This document shows, in pieces, positions 6,921-14,222 of a stretch of 19,226 nt of DNA. Position 1 is the first letter of the stretch, and each line of letters starts with the position of its first letter. The DNA is from Tyzzerella sp. (GTDB taxonomy: Bacteria; Bacillota; Clostridia; Lachnospirales; Anaerotignaceae). The position numbers were made by a program, and so were the translations under genes. Where the stretch lies: contig DXZA01000095.1 of the NCBI GenBank assembly GCA_019415525.1, positions 1 through 19,226 of the forward strand. Direction: 5' to 3'. The notes under the pieces are model-generated. The model worked only from the letters and a program-made list of their open reading frames with translations. It was not told the origin of the DNA and searched no databases.

Positions 6921-7744
6921 AATAATTCACCAGCCTTTTTAAGTTCTTCCATTGCTTCTACATACTCACTTTCGGAAGGAGCTTTTCCATGCCATCCGGC
7001 ATTGTTTTCCATATAAGAAACACCTTTTCCTTTTACTGTTTTTGCAATAATAGCAACTGGTTTTCCTTTTACAGTTTTTGCTTCATCAAAAGCTTTCTTT
7101 AAGGCTTCAAAATCATGTCCATCTACATTTATTACATGGAAATTAAATGCTTCGAATTTTTTATCAATAGGATATGGAGAATTTACTTTTGCAATATCAC
7201 CATCAATCTGAAGACCATTATTGTCAACTATTACAACAAGATTATCAAGATGTCTGTGACCTGCAAGCATAGCAGCTTCCCAAACCTGACCTTCCTGTAT
7301 TTCACCATCTCCAAGAAGTGTATAAACTCTATAATCTTCATTTGAAAGTTTTGCTGATATAGCCATACCAACAGCAGCAGAAATACCCTGACCAAGAGAA
7401 CCACTTGACATATCAACACCAGGTGTATGTTTCATATCTGGATGTCCTTGAAGATATGAACCTATATGACGAAATGTTTTTATATCTTCTGCTTTGAAAA
7501 ATCCTCTATGTGCAAGAGTAGCATAATATCCAGGTGTTGTGTGACCTTTGGATAATACAAATCTGTCTCTATCTGCTTTTTTAGGATTTTGTGGGTCTAT
7601 ATTCATTTCTTCAAAATATAAATATGTATATATATCTGCGGCAGAAAGAGAACCGCCTGGGTGTCCGGATTTTGCACTATAAACTGCTGTTAAAATATCT
7701 TTTCTTATTTTATTTGCAAATTCCATTAATTTTTTATTTTCCAA
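6917..7744 (-). CDS. Transketolase, N-terminal (TPP-binding) subunit
   Basis: 275 aa from a TTG at 7742-7744. The open frame extends eight codons further, but the AGGAGG ribosome site (7753-7758) lies inside that extension and has ideal spacing to the TTG at 7744. The protein shows SAKSGHPGGSLS, SKGHTTPGYYA, QGHPDM, GSLGQGIS, and the thiamine-diphosphate motif GDGE (about 145-148) ending in NN (175-176). It binds the diphosphate end of TPP and Mg2+ and works only with the C subunit encoded immediately downstream. It follows araM after a 287-bp stretch with two long inverted repeats and no obvious terminator, so it may be read through from araM or from a leader promoter. Confidence 0.93.
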   Translation of the reverse strand: MENKKLMEFANKIRKDILTAVYSAKSGHPGGSLSAADIYTYLYFEEMNIDPQNPKKADRDRFVLSKGHTTPGYYATLAHRGFFKAEDIKTFRHIGSYLQGHPDMKHTPGVDMSSGSLGQGISAAVGMAISAKLSNEDYRVYTLLGDGEIQEGQVWEAAMLAGHRHLDNLVVIVDNNGLQIDGDIAKVNSPYPIDKKFEAFNFHVINVDGHDFEALKKAFDEAKTVKGKPVAIIAKTVKGKGVSYMENNAGWHGKAPSESEYVEAMEELKKAGELF

Positions 7745-7834
7745 AATAAAAGCCTCCTTATTCACCAAAAATAGATTTATTTAATTAAAATCCATTAATG
7801 AATATTTTGCTATTTGTTATAATATGGTATATGA

Positions 7835-7916
7835 TACAGTAGTAATATTATTGCTGCTAAACATATTTTTATCACAAGTAAAAGGTCTTGTTATAATTAA
7901 AAATATTACTACTGTA
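7835..7916 (-). promoter_or_regulatory. Long-stem inverted repeat 2 in the tkt leader
   Basis: TACAGTAGTAATATT (7835-7849) and its exact complement (7902-7916) form a 15-bp perfect stem around 52 nt. Inside is a second hairpin, ACAAG...CTTGT with flanking A/T pairs. Neither side has a U-tail on the minus strand, so it is not an ordinary terminator. It could be a structured leader or attenuator of the transketolase genes, or an intergenic RNA stabiliser. Confidence 0.6.
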
Positions 7917-7936
7917 CTAAGCAATTTAATTATATA

Positions 7937-8006
7937 TATAGGTTGTATTAAGACACTATATATTAAACCTTCTCACCAAACCAACTAAATAAATATACAA
8001 CCTATA
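7937..8006 (-). promoter_or_regulatory. Long-loop inverted repeat 1 carrying TAGGTTG motifs
   Basis: TATAGGTTGTAT (7937-7948) and ATACAACCTATA (7995-8006) are exact complements separated by 46 nt. The minus-strand loop is G/U rich (GUUGGUUUGGUGAGAAGG). No U-run follows. The same TAGGTTG core occurs before araM and before the PTS genes, so this could also be a pair of protein-binding sites rather than an RNA fold. Confidence 0.55.
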
Positions 8007-8031
8007 AATATATATTTTATAAAATACTTAA

Positions 8032-9384
8032 TTATTTATGAACACATTCAACAACTTTGTCTGCCAAATCTTCTAATACACCTAAATCAGCCATCATAGA
8101 TAATAATGTATAACGTTCACGTGTTTCTTTTGCATAAAGCATTGCATTTACTAAACGATTATCATCAAATCCAATCTGTTCTGGATAATATGGTGCATCT
8201 AAGCTCTTAAGAATTTCTATCATACGTTCAGAAGTTGGTAAATATTCATTCATAATATCTACAATAGCATCCCAATTCTTTTCAATACTGTCAATTCTCT
8301 TAAGACGTCCTTCAACTGCATTTTTCTGTGATTTATGTTCTAATTCTATTATAGAAGATGCTGAAGCACCATAAACTTCATTAATAGTTTTTTCCCAAGC
8401 ATCTTGGCTATACTGTTTTGCTTTTTCTCTTGCAAGTTCAAAATTAGGTCTATTTTCACGTAAGAATTCTGTCATTTTTAATATTATTACTGTACCAACA
8501 GCTACTTTTGTACCATGGAGTACAGGTATTTTTCCTTCTTGAAGTTCTAATGTTTCCCAGAAATGACACATATGATGTTCACATCCAGCAGCTGGTCTTG
8601 AATTTCCTATAAAACTCATTGCAACACCTGTAAGAACAAGTCCTTCCATTATATCTCCTATTACTTTAGGGTCACGAGATGCTACTTTATCTGCACTTGA
8701 TAAAACATTTTCTATACAATCAGATACTAAGTTTACAATATTATCACAATAATATTCTTCATTTATAATTTTTGAAATACGCCAGTCTGTAAGACATGTA
8801 AATTTACCTAATAAATCTCCAAGTCCAGCAGATACCATACGTGCAGGAGCACCTGTTAATATATCTGTATCACCAATAATAAATAAAGGTGATTGTGAAG
8901 ACATATTTATTTTTATATTATTTGCTATTAACGCTGCACCTGTTGATGCAAATCCATCCATAGGAGCTGCTGTCGCAACTATACAATAAGGAATTCCCAT
9001 TTGATAACTAAAGAAACGGCATAAGTCATTTATTGAGCCTGTACCAACAGCTACAACAAGGTCGCAATCACGGTCTGCATCTAACATAAGATTACCTAAA
9101 GCCTGTTCATCTGGTATAAATCTTCCTTCTGTAAATACATGTGCCTTTGCTTTAATATTGTGTGCCTCAAGTATTTCCATTACTTTTTTCCCAGCAATAT
9201 CATATGTAATTTTGTCACATGCTATATATAAGTTTTTGAAATTGTATTTTTCAACATAATCTGGAAGTGAATTTATTGCACCTGAGCATACAGTAACGCT
9301 TTCTAAACCTGTTGAATGTGTTTTTCCACAAGAACAATCAAAAGGTTTTCCTAAATAATCGGAGAGTTTTGGAGCTTTTGTCAT
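8032..9384 (-). CDS. araM: AraM/EgsA-type sn-glycerol-1-phosphate dehydrogenase
   Basis: 450 aa of the iron-type dehydrogenase / dehydroquinate-synthase-like superfamily, closest by motif to AraM/EgsA (dihydroxyacetone phosphate + NAD(P)H to sn-glycerol 1-phosphate). Visible are the dinucleotide loop GTGSIND (114-120), ATAAPMDGFAS (137-147), AGLGDLLGKFTCLTDWRIS with D190, GCEHHMCHFWE with H270/H271, and VLHGTKV with H290; the Asp and two His are the expected metal ligands. A CSCGKTH stretch opens the protein, and it runs about 55 residues longer than B. subtilis AraM (394 aa), mostly at the C-terminus. The ATG at 9382-9384 has AAAGG upstream. Context is sugar catabolism rather than lipid synthesis, so a related sugar- or polyol-phosphate substrate is possible. 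Confidence 0.88.
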   Translation of the reverse strand: MTKAPKLSDYLGKPFDCSCGKTHSTGLESVTVCSGAINSLPDYVEKYNFKNLYIACDKITYDIAGKKVMEILEAHNIKAKAHVFTEGRFIPDEQALGNLMLDADRDCDLVVAVGTGSINDLCRFFSYQMGIPYCIVATAAPMDGFASTGAALIANNIKINMSSQSPLFIIGDTDILTGAPARMVSAGLGDLLGKFTCLTDWRISKIINEEYYCDNIVNLVSDCIENVLSSADKVASRDPKVIGDIMEGLVLTGVAMSFIGNSRPAAGCEHHMCHFWETLELQEGKIPVLHGTKVAVGTVIILKMTEFLRENRPNFELAREKAKQYSQDAWEKTINEVYGASASSIIELEHKSQKNAVEGRLKRIDSIEKNWDAIVDIMNEYLPTSERMIEILKSLDAPYYPEQIGFDDNRLVNAMLYAKETRERYTLLSMMADLGVLEDLADKVVECVHK

Positions 9385-9486
9385 GATAAAACCAACCTTT
9401 CTATAATAAACTATAAATATATAATAAAAAATACATAATATAAATTAGGTTTTTTTAACCTAAATGTATATGTCTTATGTAATTAC

Positions 9487-9535
9487 ATTATATATAACTG
9501 GTTTTATGGTGACGGTTAAAAAAGTGCATAGGTTG
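9487..9535 (-). promoter_or_regulatory. araM: Probable araM control region
   Basis: A TATAAT box (rc of 9487-9492) lacks a recognisable -35. Just upstream the minus strand reads CAACCTATGCACTTT (rc of 9521-9535), close to the CAACCTA...TATGCACTTT arrangement before the PTS genes (13686-13707). A poor -35 with a shared upstream motif would fit an activator-dependent promoter; this is inference. Confidence 0.45.
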
Positions 9536-9728
9536 ATGTATTTAAATAAAAAAGGTTAATATAAAATTCATATATATTACGCAAATGAATAAAAATAGTA
9601 CACAGTAAAATTTCGTGTAATTCAAAATAATTTCGTATAATAAAATTACATTTATTTTGTATATTAATTTTTAAATATTATTTTTTATATATGCAATAAA
9701 ATAATTAATTTACAAAAATTATCATAAT

Positions 9729-9772
9729 AAAAAATATAGCCAATAAATTATTTATAATAACTATTGGCTATA
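9729..9772 (-). terminator. Terminator of the regulator-aldolase operon
   Basis: TATAGCCAATA (9735-9745) and its exact complement (9762-9772) form an 11-bp stem with a 16-nt loop. They are followed on the minus strand by TTTTTTATTATG. It lies 35 bp past the aldolase stop. Confidence 0.9.
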
Positions 9773-9807
9773 TCTTAAAATACAATTTTATATTAATTTA
9801 AAGAATA

Positions 9808-10647
9808 TTATTTTTTAGGGAAACATAAAAGTTCAAAATAATGCATCATCACTTTTTCAATTCCACATTGAATACTATGTTTAAGTGCTATATAATCAGT
9901 AACCTCTTTACTTTTAACCTCATTCATAGCACCTAATAAGAAATCTGTATAAAGATTTACTTTTGTTATACCTTCATGTGCACAACGATATAAATTTTCA
10001 TCCCCTGTTCCTGAACCACCATGAAGTACAAGAGGAATATCTAATACATTAGATAATTCATGTAAACGTTCAAAATTAAGAGTTGGTTTTATATTATTAT
10101 TATATAAACCATGACTTGTACCAATAGAAACTGCAAGAGAATCAACATTTGTTTCTTTAACAAATTTAACAGCATCATCAACATTTGTATATATAGTTTC
10201 AGAAAAATCACAACCACTATAATTTTCCCCTTGACCTACATGACCAATTTCAGCCTCAACAGAAATATTATTTTTATGTGCTAAATCAACAATTTCTTTT
10301 GTTATTTTAATATTTTCTTCTAAAGGTTTTTCTGATGCATCTATCATAACTGATGTAAATCCTAATTCAATAGCCTTTTTAACAAAGTCAAAATCTTCTC
10401 CATGGTCTAAATGTAACGCAATAGGAACATTAACTTCTTCTGCTACAATCTTACCAATAGCAGCAGCCTCTTCCAAGGAAATTATATTTTTATGAATTTG
10501 AGCAAATGAAAGAATAATAGGTTTTTCAAACTTTTCAGCAGTTTTTACAAATGTTCTTGCCATTTCCAAATCTAAAAAATCTGGTGCTATTACAGCATGA
10601 TTATTTTTTTTGGCATTTAATAAGATACTAGTTGAATTTGTTAACAT
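9808..10647 (-). CDS. Class II (metal-dependent) ketose-bisphosphate aldolase
   Basis: 279 aa, the length of the FbaA/GatY/KbaY group, which cleaves fructose 1,6- or tagatose 1,6-bisphosphate to DHAP and glyceraldehyde 3-P. Catalytic D81 and zinc ligand H82 lie in HLDHGE, the further zinc ligands H179 (GTSHGLY) and H209 (LHGGSGTG), and VEAEIGHVGQGE is present. The N-terminal block that normally reads AFN.nn.E is replaced by APDFLDLE (21-28), so the phosphate/substrate pocket may differ. The motifs do not settle fructose against tagatose or another ketose phosphate. The ATG at 10645-10647 has AGGAGGC upstream. It is the last gene of the operon led by the PRD regulator and ends in a terminator. 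Confidence 0.9.
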   Translation of the reverse strand: MLTNSTSILLNAKKNNHAVIAPDFLDLEMARTFVKTAEKFEKPIILSFAQIHKNIISLEEAAAIGKIVAEEVNVPIALHLDHGEDFDFVKKAIELGFTSVMIDASEKPLEENIKITKEIVDLAHKNNISVEAEIGHVGQGENYSGCDFSETIYTNVDDAVKFVKETNVDSLAVSIGTSHGLYNNNIKPTLNFERLHELSNVLDIPLVLHGGSGTGDENLYRCAHEGITKVNLYTDFLLGAMNEVKSKEVTDYIALKHSIQCGIEKVMMHYFELLCFPKK

Positions 10648-10673
10648 TATGATACGCCTCCTACATAATAATA

Positions 10674-11216
10674 TTATAATATTTTTTTATTTAAATTATC
10701 AAAATTTTCAGCTGCTTTTATTTGTCTTTCTATAATATCGTTATTTTTACGACTTATATTTTTTTTCTTTAATAACGAACTTCTTTTAAAAGTAGGAATA
10801 AATATTTTATTTTCTTCTATGTTATCAAAATCTTCTTTATTTAATTTAGCCACGTAAGGTAAAAAGCTCTCGCCATTTTGTGGATTTAAAAATATTGAAA
10901 ATGATATTTTATTTGAAATAAACGTTATTTTGTAGCGTATTATGGAAATATTTTCTTCACATCTTTTTAATTCTTCTATTGGAATACGTATAACACGTTT
11001 TATTCCTAAAAGACCACAAACAGCAAAAACCGATTTATCTGTAACAACCAAAACTCCTGGAAAAGTTTCTCGTTTAGTTTTTATTGTACCTGTAAGTATA
11101 GCAGTAATAACTTTTTCATTATCAATTAAATTTTCTTCTGCAAATTTAACTGATAATTTATGTAATAATCCTATTTTTTGATGTTGTGTATTTCGTATAG
11201 CTTCCATTATAGTCAT
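10674..11216 (-). CDS. Small protein with a PH-like (YokE-type) domain
   Basis: 180 aa, no signal peptide or membrane segment. Residues about 33-125 show the alternating beta pattern of bacterial pleckstrin-homology-like domains (tilTGtik..r..fpGVLVVTDKSVFAVCG, then an IPIEELK strand-helix step). The final 50 residues are charged and probably helical. I know no biochemical role for this family. It lies between the PRD regulator (39-bp gap) and the aldolase (26-bp gap), clearly in one operon. The ATG at 11214-11216 is chosen because GGAGG at 11228-11232 fits it better than the second ATG three codons on. A second small protein with a possible similar domain lies on the PTS side of the locus (17623-18201). 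Confidence 0.65.
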   Translation of the reverse strand: MTIMEAIRNTQHQKIGLLHKLSVKFAEENLIDNEKVITAILTGTIKTKRETFPGVLVVTDKSVFAVCGLLGIKRVIRIPIEELKRCEENISIIRYKITFISNKISFSIFLNPQNGESFLPYVAKLNKEDFDNIEENKIFIPTFKRSSLLKKKNISRKNNDIIERQIKAAENFDNLNKKIL

Positions 11217-11255
11217 AAAAATATAAACCTCCTTAATTAGAATAAATTATATTTA

Positions 11256-13169
11256 TTAATCAATATCATCTATTAAAGTATTTTTAAGAAGTTTTATGAA
11301 ATTTCCGTAACTTGGATTTGCAATTAAAAGTTCCACAAATTTCTTGTCAGTAAATAATTTTGAAAGATAGTTCCAAAGCTGAAAAGCTTTATGGCTGTTT
11401 TTACCTATTACAACTAATAAAACAAGATTAACCATATTTTTATTAGCATCCCATTCAACAGGTTGAATAGATACACCTATAGAAACAAATGTATCAGATG
11501 ATATAGCATTTAAAGGATGAGGTGCTGCTATACTATTTCCGAAAAATGTACTACGCATATCTTCTCTTGATGTAACGGCTGAATAAAGTCCGTCTAATTG
11601 AAATGTTTTAGCTGCGTTATTACAAAGTGTTTTTAAAATTGTATCTTTATCTGTATGTTCAAATGTAAAATATAAATCACGATGGAAAATATCTATAATA
11701 TCATCTAGGCTACGAAATCCGTCCATAGCAAGTTTTAAGTTAAGATAATCCTGTTTATTAGGAAACTGATTTATATAAAAAGCTATTCCTTTGTCATAAT
11801 ATTTACCTTTTTCTGTTGTAGCTATAACATCATATTCATCTAACATACTATCTTCAACTTCACTAGGGGTAACAAAAACAAGGTCTGTAACTTGGTCTGA
11901 AAACCATTTTGATAAAGTTTGTTGTAAAAGAATATTCTCACTCCAACGTAAAGATGATATTATTAACATTTTTCTTATATCACCACATTTTTGTTGATGT
12001 TCATATAGAGCACAATATAAGTGAACTGCAATAAATGATATTTCATCATCTGAAATATGTTTTCCAAACATTTCTTGCAACTTAGAGGCAAAGAAAGTTG
12101 CCATATCAAAACCTTGAGGATAAGACTGTCTAATATAATCTACTAATCTATTTTTTAACTGCATATCATACTTTATTCTAACAAATAAAGATGCACAATG
12201 CATTGCAAGTGCCATTCTTAAATTCAAATTATCTGTTAAATTTACGCCATAATTATCTCTTATAGCAACTAATATATCTAATATACAATCATCAACCTCT
12301 GATGAAATATCAGAGCTTGTATTTTCCCTTTGACCTTTCATATAAAGTGCAAAATAATCTATTTCATCTTCTGTAACACGTATATGAAAATGTTCAGCTA
12401 TTCTATTATATACTGCACTGGCTATTTCACGTTCTGGATATAATGATTCTGATATTTCCAGCTCATACGGTAATATAAAAAACGAACTTTGCATTCTACG
12501 AAGTGCAACATATAACATTGTTAATGTATTCATAAGTTCACTTTCAGATATATGTCTTTTAAATAAAACAAATACTTCAACCAAAATATCTTTTATACGA
12601 GTCATATCATTAGATTGACTTGATGAAAAAGCACTGTTTAAACTAATATTTGAAGTTGCTAAATTTGTTTCCATAATACATCTACGTTTATTAATCTCTG
12701 AACCATCTATTATTATTTTATTTGAATTCCTTAACACTTCTAAATTAAATAAACTAACAATTTCATTTACTCTTTTTAAATCATTTAATAAAGTAGAACA
12801 AGACACATGAATTATATCTTCCAAATCATATAATGATATAGACCTATGTTGATATAAAAGTAAATATATTAATTCATTTATACGATTATCATGGCAATTA
12901 GTAGATGCTTTTGTAAATTCTATGTACAATGATTCTTTCAGTATATCAAACTCCGCCTGATTATGAATAACTACTCTGCTGCCTTTAGGTGGTAAAGACT
13001 GAAATGTAATACAAGTTATATTTGTGAGAGTATCTTTTATTTTTTTTATGTCATTTTGAACAGTACGTAAACTAACACCCTGTTTTTTTGCAAAAACAGA
13101 TGCTGTTATATATGTATCTGGATGTTCAAATAGTTCTAATAGTATTTCAAGTTGTCGTTGATTAAACAT
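11256..13169 (-). CDS. PRD-domain PTS-regulated transcriptional regulator (MtlR/LicR type)
   Basis: 637 aa. Order: helix-turn-helix (1-60, with FAKKQGVSLRTVQNDIKK), a second HTH/Mga-like segment (about 95-165), PRD1 (about 190-285), PRD2 (about 290-395), an EIIB-like domain (about 398-490) and an EIIA fructose/mannitol-type domain (about 495-637, active H551 in IAAPHPL). Such proteins activate PTS operons under control of HPr and EII phosphorylation. PRD2 keeps both histidines (H324, H383). PRD1 has Met218 and Tyr276 where His is expected, and the EIIB domain has Ser in place of the phosphorylated Cys. Signalling should therefore run through PRD2 and H551. The ATG has GGAGAG upstream; the gene is divergent from the PTS it probably controls. 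There is no AAA+ domain, so it is not a LevR/sigma-54 type. Confidence 0.92.
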   Translation of the reverse strand: MFNQRQLEILLELFEHPDTYITASVFAKKQGVSLRTVQNDIKKIKDTLTNITCITFQSLPPKGSRVVIHNQAEFDILKESLYIEFTKASTNCHDNRINELIYLLLYQHRSISLYDLEDIIHVSCSTLLNDLKRVNEIVSLFNLEVLRNSNKIIIDGSEINKRRCIMETNLATSNISLNSAFSSSQSNDMTRIKDILVEVFVLFKRHISESELMNTLTMLYVALRRMQSSFFILPYELEISESLYPEREIASAVYNRIAEHFHIRVTEDEIDYFALYMKGQRENTSSDISSEVDDCILDILVAIRDNYGVNLTDNLNLRMALAMHCASLFVRIKYDMQLKNRLVDYIRQSYPQGFDMATFFASKLQEMFGKHISDDEISFIAVHLYCALYEHQQKCGDIRKMLIISSLRWSENILLQQTLSKWFSDQVTDLVFVTPSEVEDSMLDEYDVIATTEKGKYYDKGIAFYINQFPNKQDYLNLKLAMDGFRSLDDIIDIFHRDLYFTFEHTDKDTILKTLCNNAAKTFQLDGLYSAVTSREDMRSTFFGNSIAAPHPLNAISSDTFVSIGVSIQPVEWDANKNMVNLVLLVVIGKNSHKAFQLWNYLSKLFTDKKFVELLIANPSYGNFIKLLKNTLIDDID

Positions 13170-13244
13170 AATAAACTCTCCTTTTGTAGAAATATGTCAT
13201 ATTATATCAAATAATATCATAAAAATATATTAACATTTTTACGT

Positions 13245-13294
13245 ATGTATTATGAAAAGTGCAACTCAACAAATTTGCATATGTATTATGAAAA
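13245..13294. repeat. 14-bp direct repeat upstream of the PRD regulator
   Basis: ATGTATTATGAAAA occurs at 13245-13258 and 13281-13294, 36 bp apart centre to centre, with similar flanks (CGT or CAT before). Position upstream of the regulator suggests tandem protein-binding sites; no protein is assigned. Confidence 0.6.
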
Positions 13295-13685
13295 CAATAA
13301 ATTTTTATTTAAAATAATTGCTACATATACAATATGCATTAATACGCAATATACACTTTTATCTAATTCTTTATAAATTCAATATAAATTTATTATATCA
13401 TCTTATATTAAATATAGTTTCATATATGTAATTTTATATATAAAAGCAATAATCTAACCTTTTATGGAATATAATATTGCACATTTAATTTATAATTTAC
13501 CGCATATGTAAATGTAAATTATGCAATATTAAATATTTATCAATGTACATATCTTAGTGAAAAATTCAAATTGTTAATAATATAGAATGTGTAAATATAC
13601 CGCAATTATTTTATTTGTTTTTATCTATTGCGTATGATATATTTTGTTTATCGATTGGTTGAATCGACAAAAAACATACATAAAA

Positions 13686-13741
13686 CAACCTAAATAGTAT
13701 GCACTTTAACTTTGTATTATATAAATTTATTTATATACAAA
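13686..13741 (+). promoter_or_regulatory. Probable PTS operon promoter and operator
   Basis: A weak promoter TTTGTA (13711-13716), 17 bp, TATACA (13734-13739) is the best match near the EIIA gene. It lies within an interrupted inverted repeat (13711-13726 with 13729-13741). CAACCTA and TATGCACTTT sit just upstream, shared with the araM control region. The poor boxes suggest that an activator is needed; the exact start site is uncertain. Confidence 0.4.
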
Positions 13742-13787
13742 TTAAAAGTACATATTAAAACGTGATAAAAGAAAGGAGATATGTAAA

Positions 13788-14222
13788 ATGTCACATAAGT
13801 ATAGGATTGTGTTAGCTTCTCATGGAGAGCAAAGCAAAGGTATGTTAAACACTGTACAGATGTTATTAGGCGAACAAGATAATATCATTGCATATGGCTT
13901 GTATCCAGAGCAGACAGTAACAGATTTAACAGAAAAATTACAAGCGGAAATTGAAGAATATGGAGTAGAAAATATTATATTCATGACAGAATTAATGTAC
14001 GGTTCCCCATTCAATTCAGTCGTTAGCCTTACAAGAAATTATGATGTATATCATATTTCAGGCATAAATTTAGCTATGCTAATGAGTGCAATTATAGAAC
14101 GTGATAATGAAGACACAAGTGCCGAAAAAATTTGTGAGGTTGCTTTAGAAGCTGCAAATGGCAGTTTTGTAGATGTTAAAAAATTATTATCAGAATCAGA
14201 AAGCGAGGAAGAAGATTTATGA
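13788..14222 (+). CDS. PTS mannose/fructose/sorbose family, EIIA component
   Basis: 144 aa soluble EIIA of the mannose superfamily. H12 in VLASHGEQSKGM matches the phosphorylated His10 of E. coli ManX. The MTELMYGSPFN block matches its DLWGGSPFN region, with Glu rather than Asp two residues before the GSPFN turn. It receives phosphate from HPr and passes it to EIIB. A strongly acidic C-terminal tail (SESESEEEDL) is notable. The ATG at 13788 has AAAGGAGAT ideally placed. First gene of the EII operon; its stop overlaps the EIIB start (ATGA). HPr and EI are not in the window. Confidence 0.93.
   Translation: MSHKYRIVLASHGEQSKGMLNTVQMLLGEQDNIIAYGLYPEQTVTDLTEKLQAEIEEYGVENIIFMTELMYGSPFNSVVSLTRNYDVYHISGINLAMLMSAIIERDNEDTSAEKICEVALEAANGSFVDVKKLLSESESEEEDL

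Larger units (their letters stand above)
9385..9807. other. Intergenic region upstream of araM
   Basis: 423 bp without a gene. It holds the terminator of the aldolase operon (9729-9772), two TTTCGT elements 20 bp apart (9611-9616, 9631-9636), the TAGGTTG/TGCACTTT motif cluster (9521-9535), a TATAAT-like -10 (9487-9492, minus) with a poor -35, and a small hairpin (9445-9463, 7-bp stem TTAGGTT/AACCTAA, 5-nt loop) in the presumed leader. The rest is AT-rich. Confidence 0.6.
13170..13787. other. Divergent control region between PRD regulator and PTS operon
   Basis: 618 bp without a gene, very AT-rich. Contents: a TATAAT-like -10 for the regulator (13201-13206, minus); a 14-bp direct repeat ATGTATTATGAAAA (13245-13258 and 13281-13294, 36 bp apart); AAAGTGCA overlapping the first copy; an inverted repeat TAATATTGCA (13472-13481 and 13522-13531); a palindrome TCGATT-N5-AATCGA (13651-13667); CAACCTA (13686-13692) with TATGCACTTT (13698-13707); and an interrupted inverted repeat at the PTS promoter (13711-13741). 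No small ORF with a ribosome site was found. Confidence 0.65.

Noticed and set aside
6600..7016. 138-aa Cys-rich plus-strand frame
   Set aside because: It lies antisense to the two transketolase genes, has biased low-complexity composition and no ribosome site; a shadow of the real genes.
4329..7744. Sulfoquinovose (sulfo-transaldolase/transketolase) pathway
   Set aside because: Transketolase plus transaldolase-like genes could suggest it, but there is no sulfoquinovosidase, sulfosugar isomerase or sulfonate exporter, and uptake is by a PTS.
7769..8031. TPP or other known riboswitch before the transketolase genes
   Set aside because: The conserved CUGAGA and GAUCUGG-type blocks of the TPP aptamer are absent, and no other known aptamer core was recognised.
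13460..13485. Possible sigma-54 (-24/-12) promoter: TGG followed by TTGCA
   Set aside because: The GG-to-GC spacing is one base too long and the -24 element lacks GCAC; the regulator has no sigma-54 interaction (AAA+) domain.
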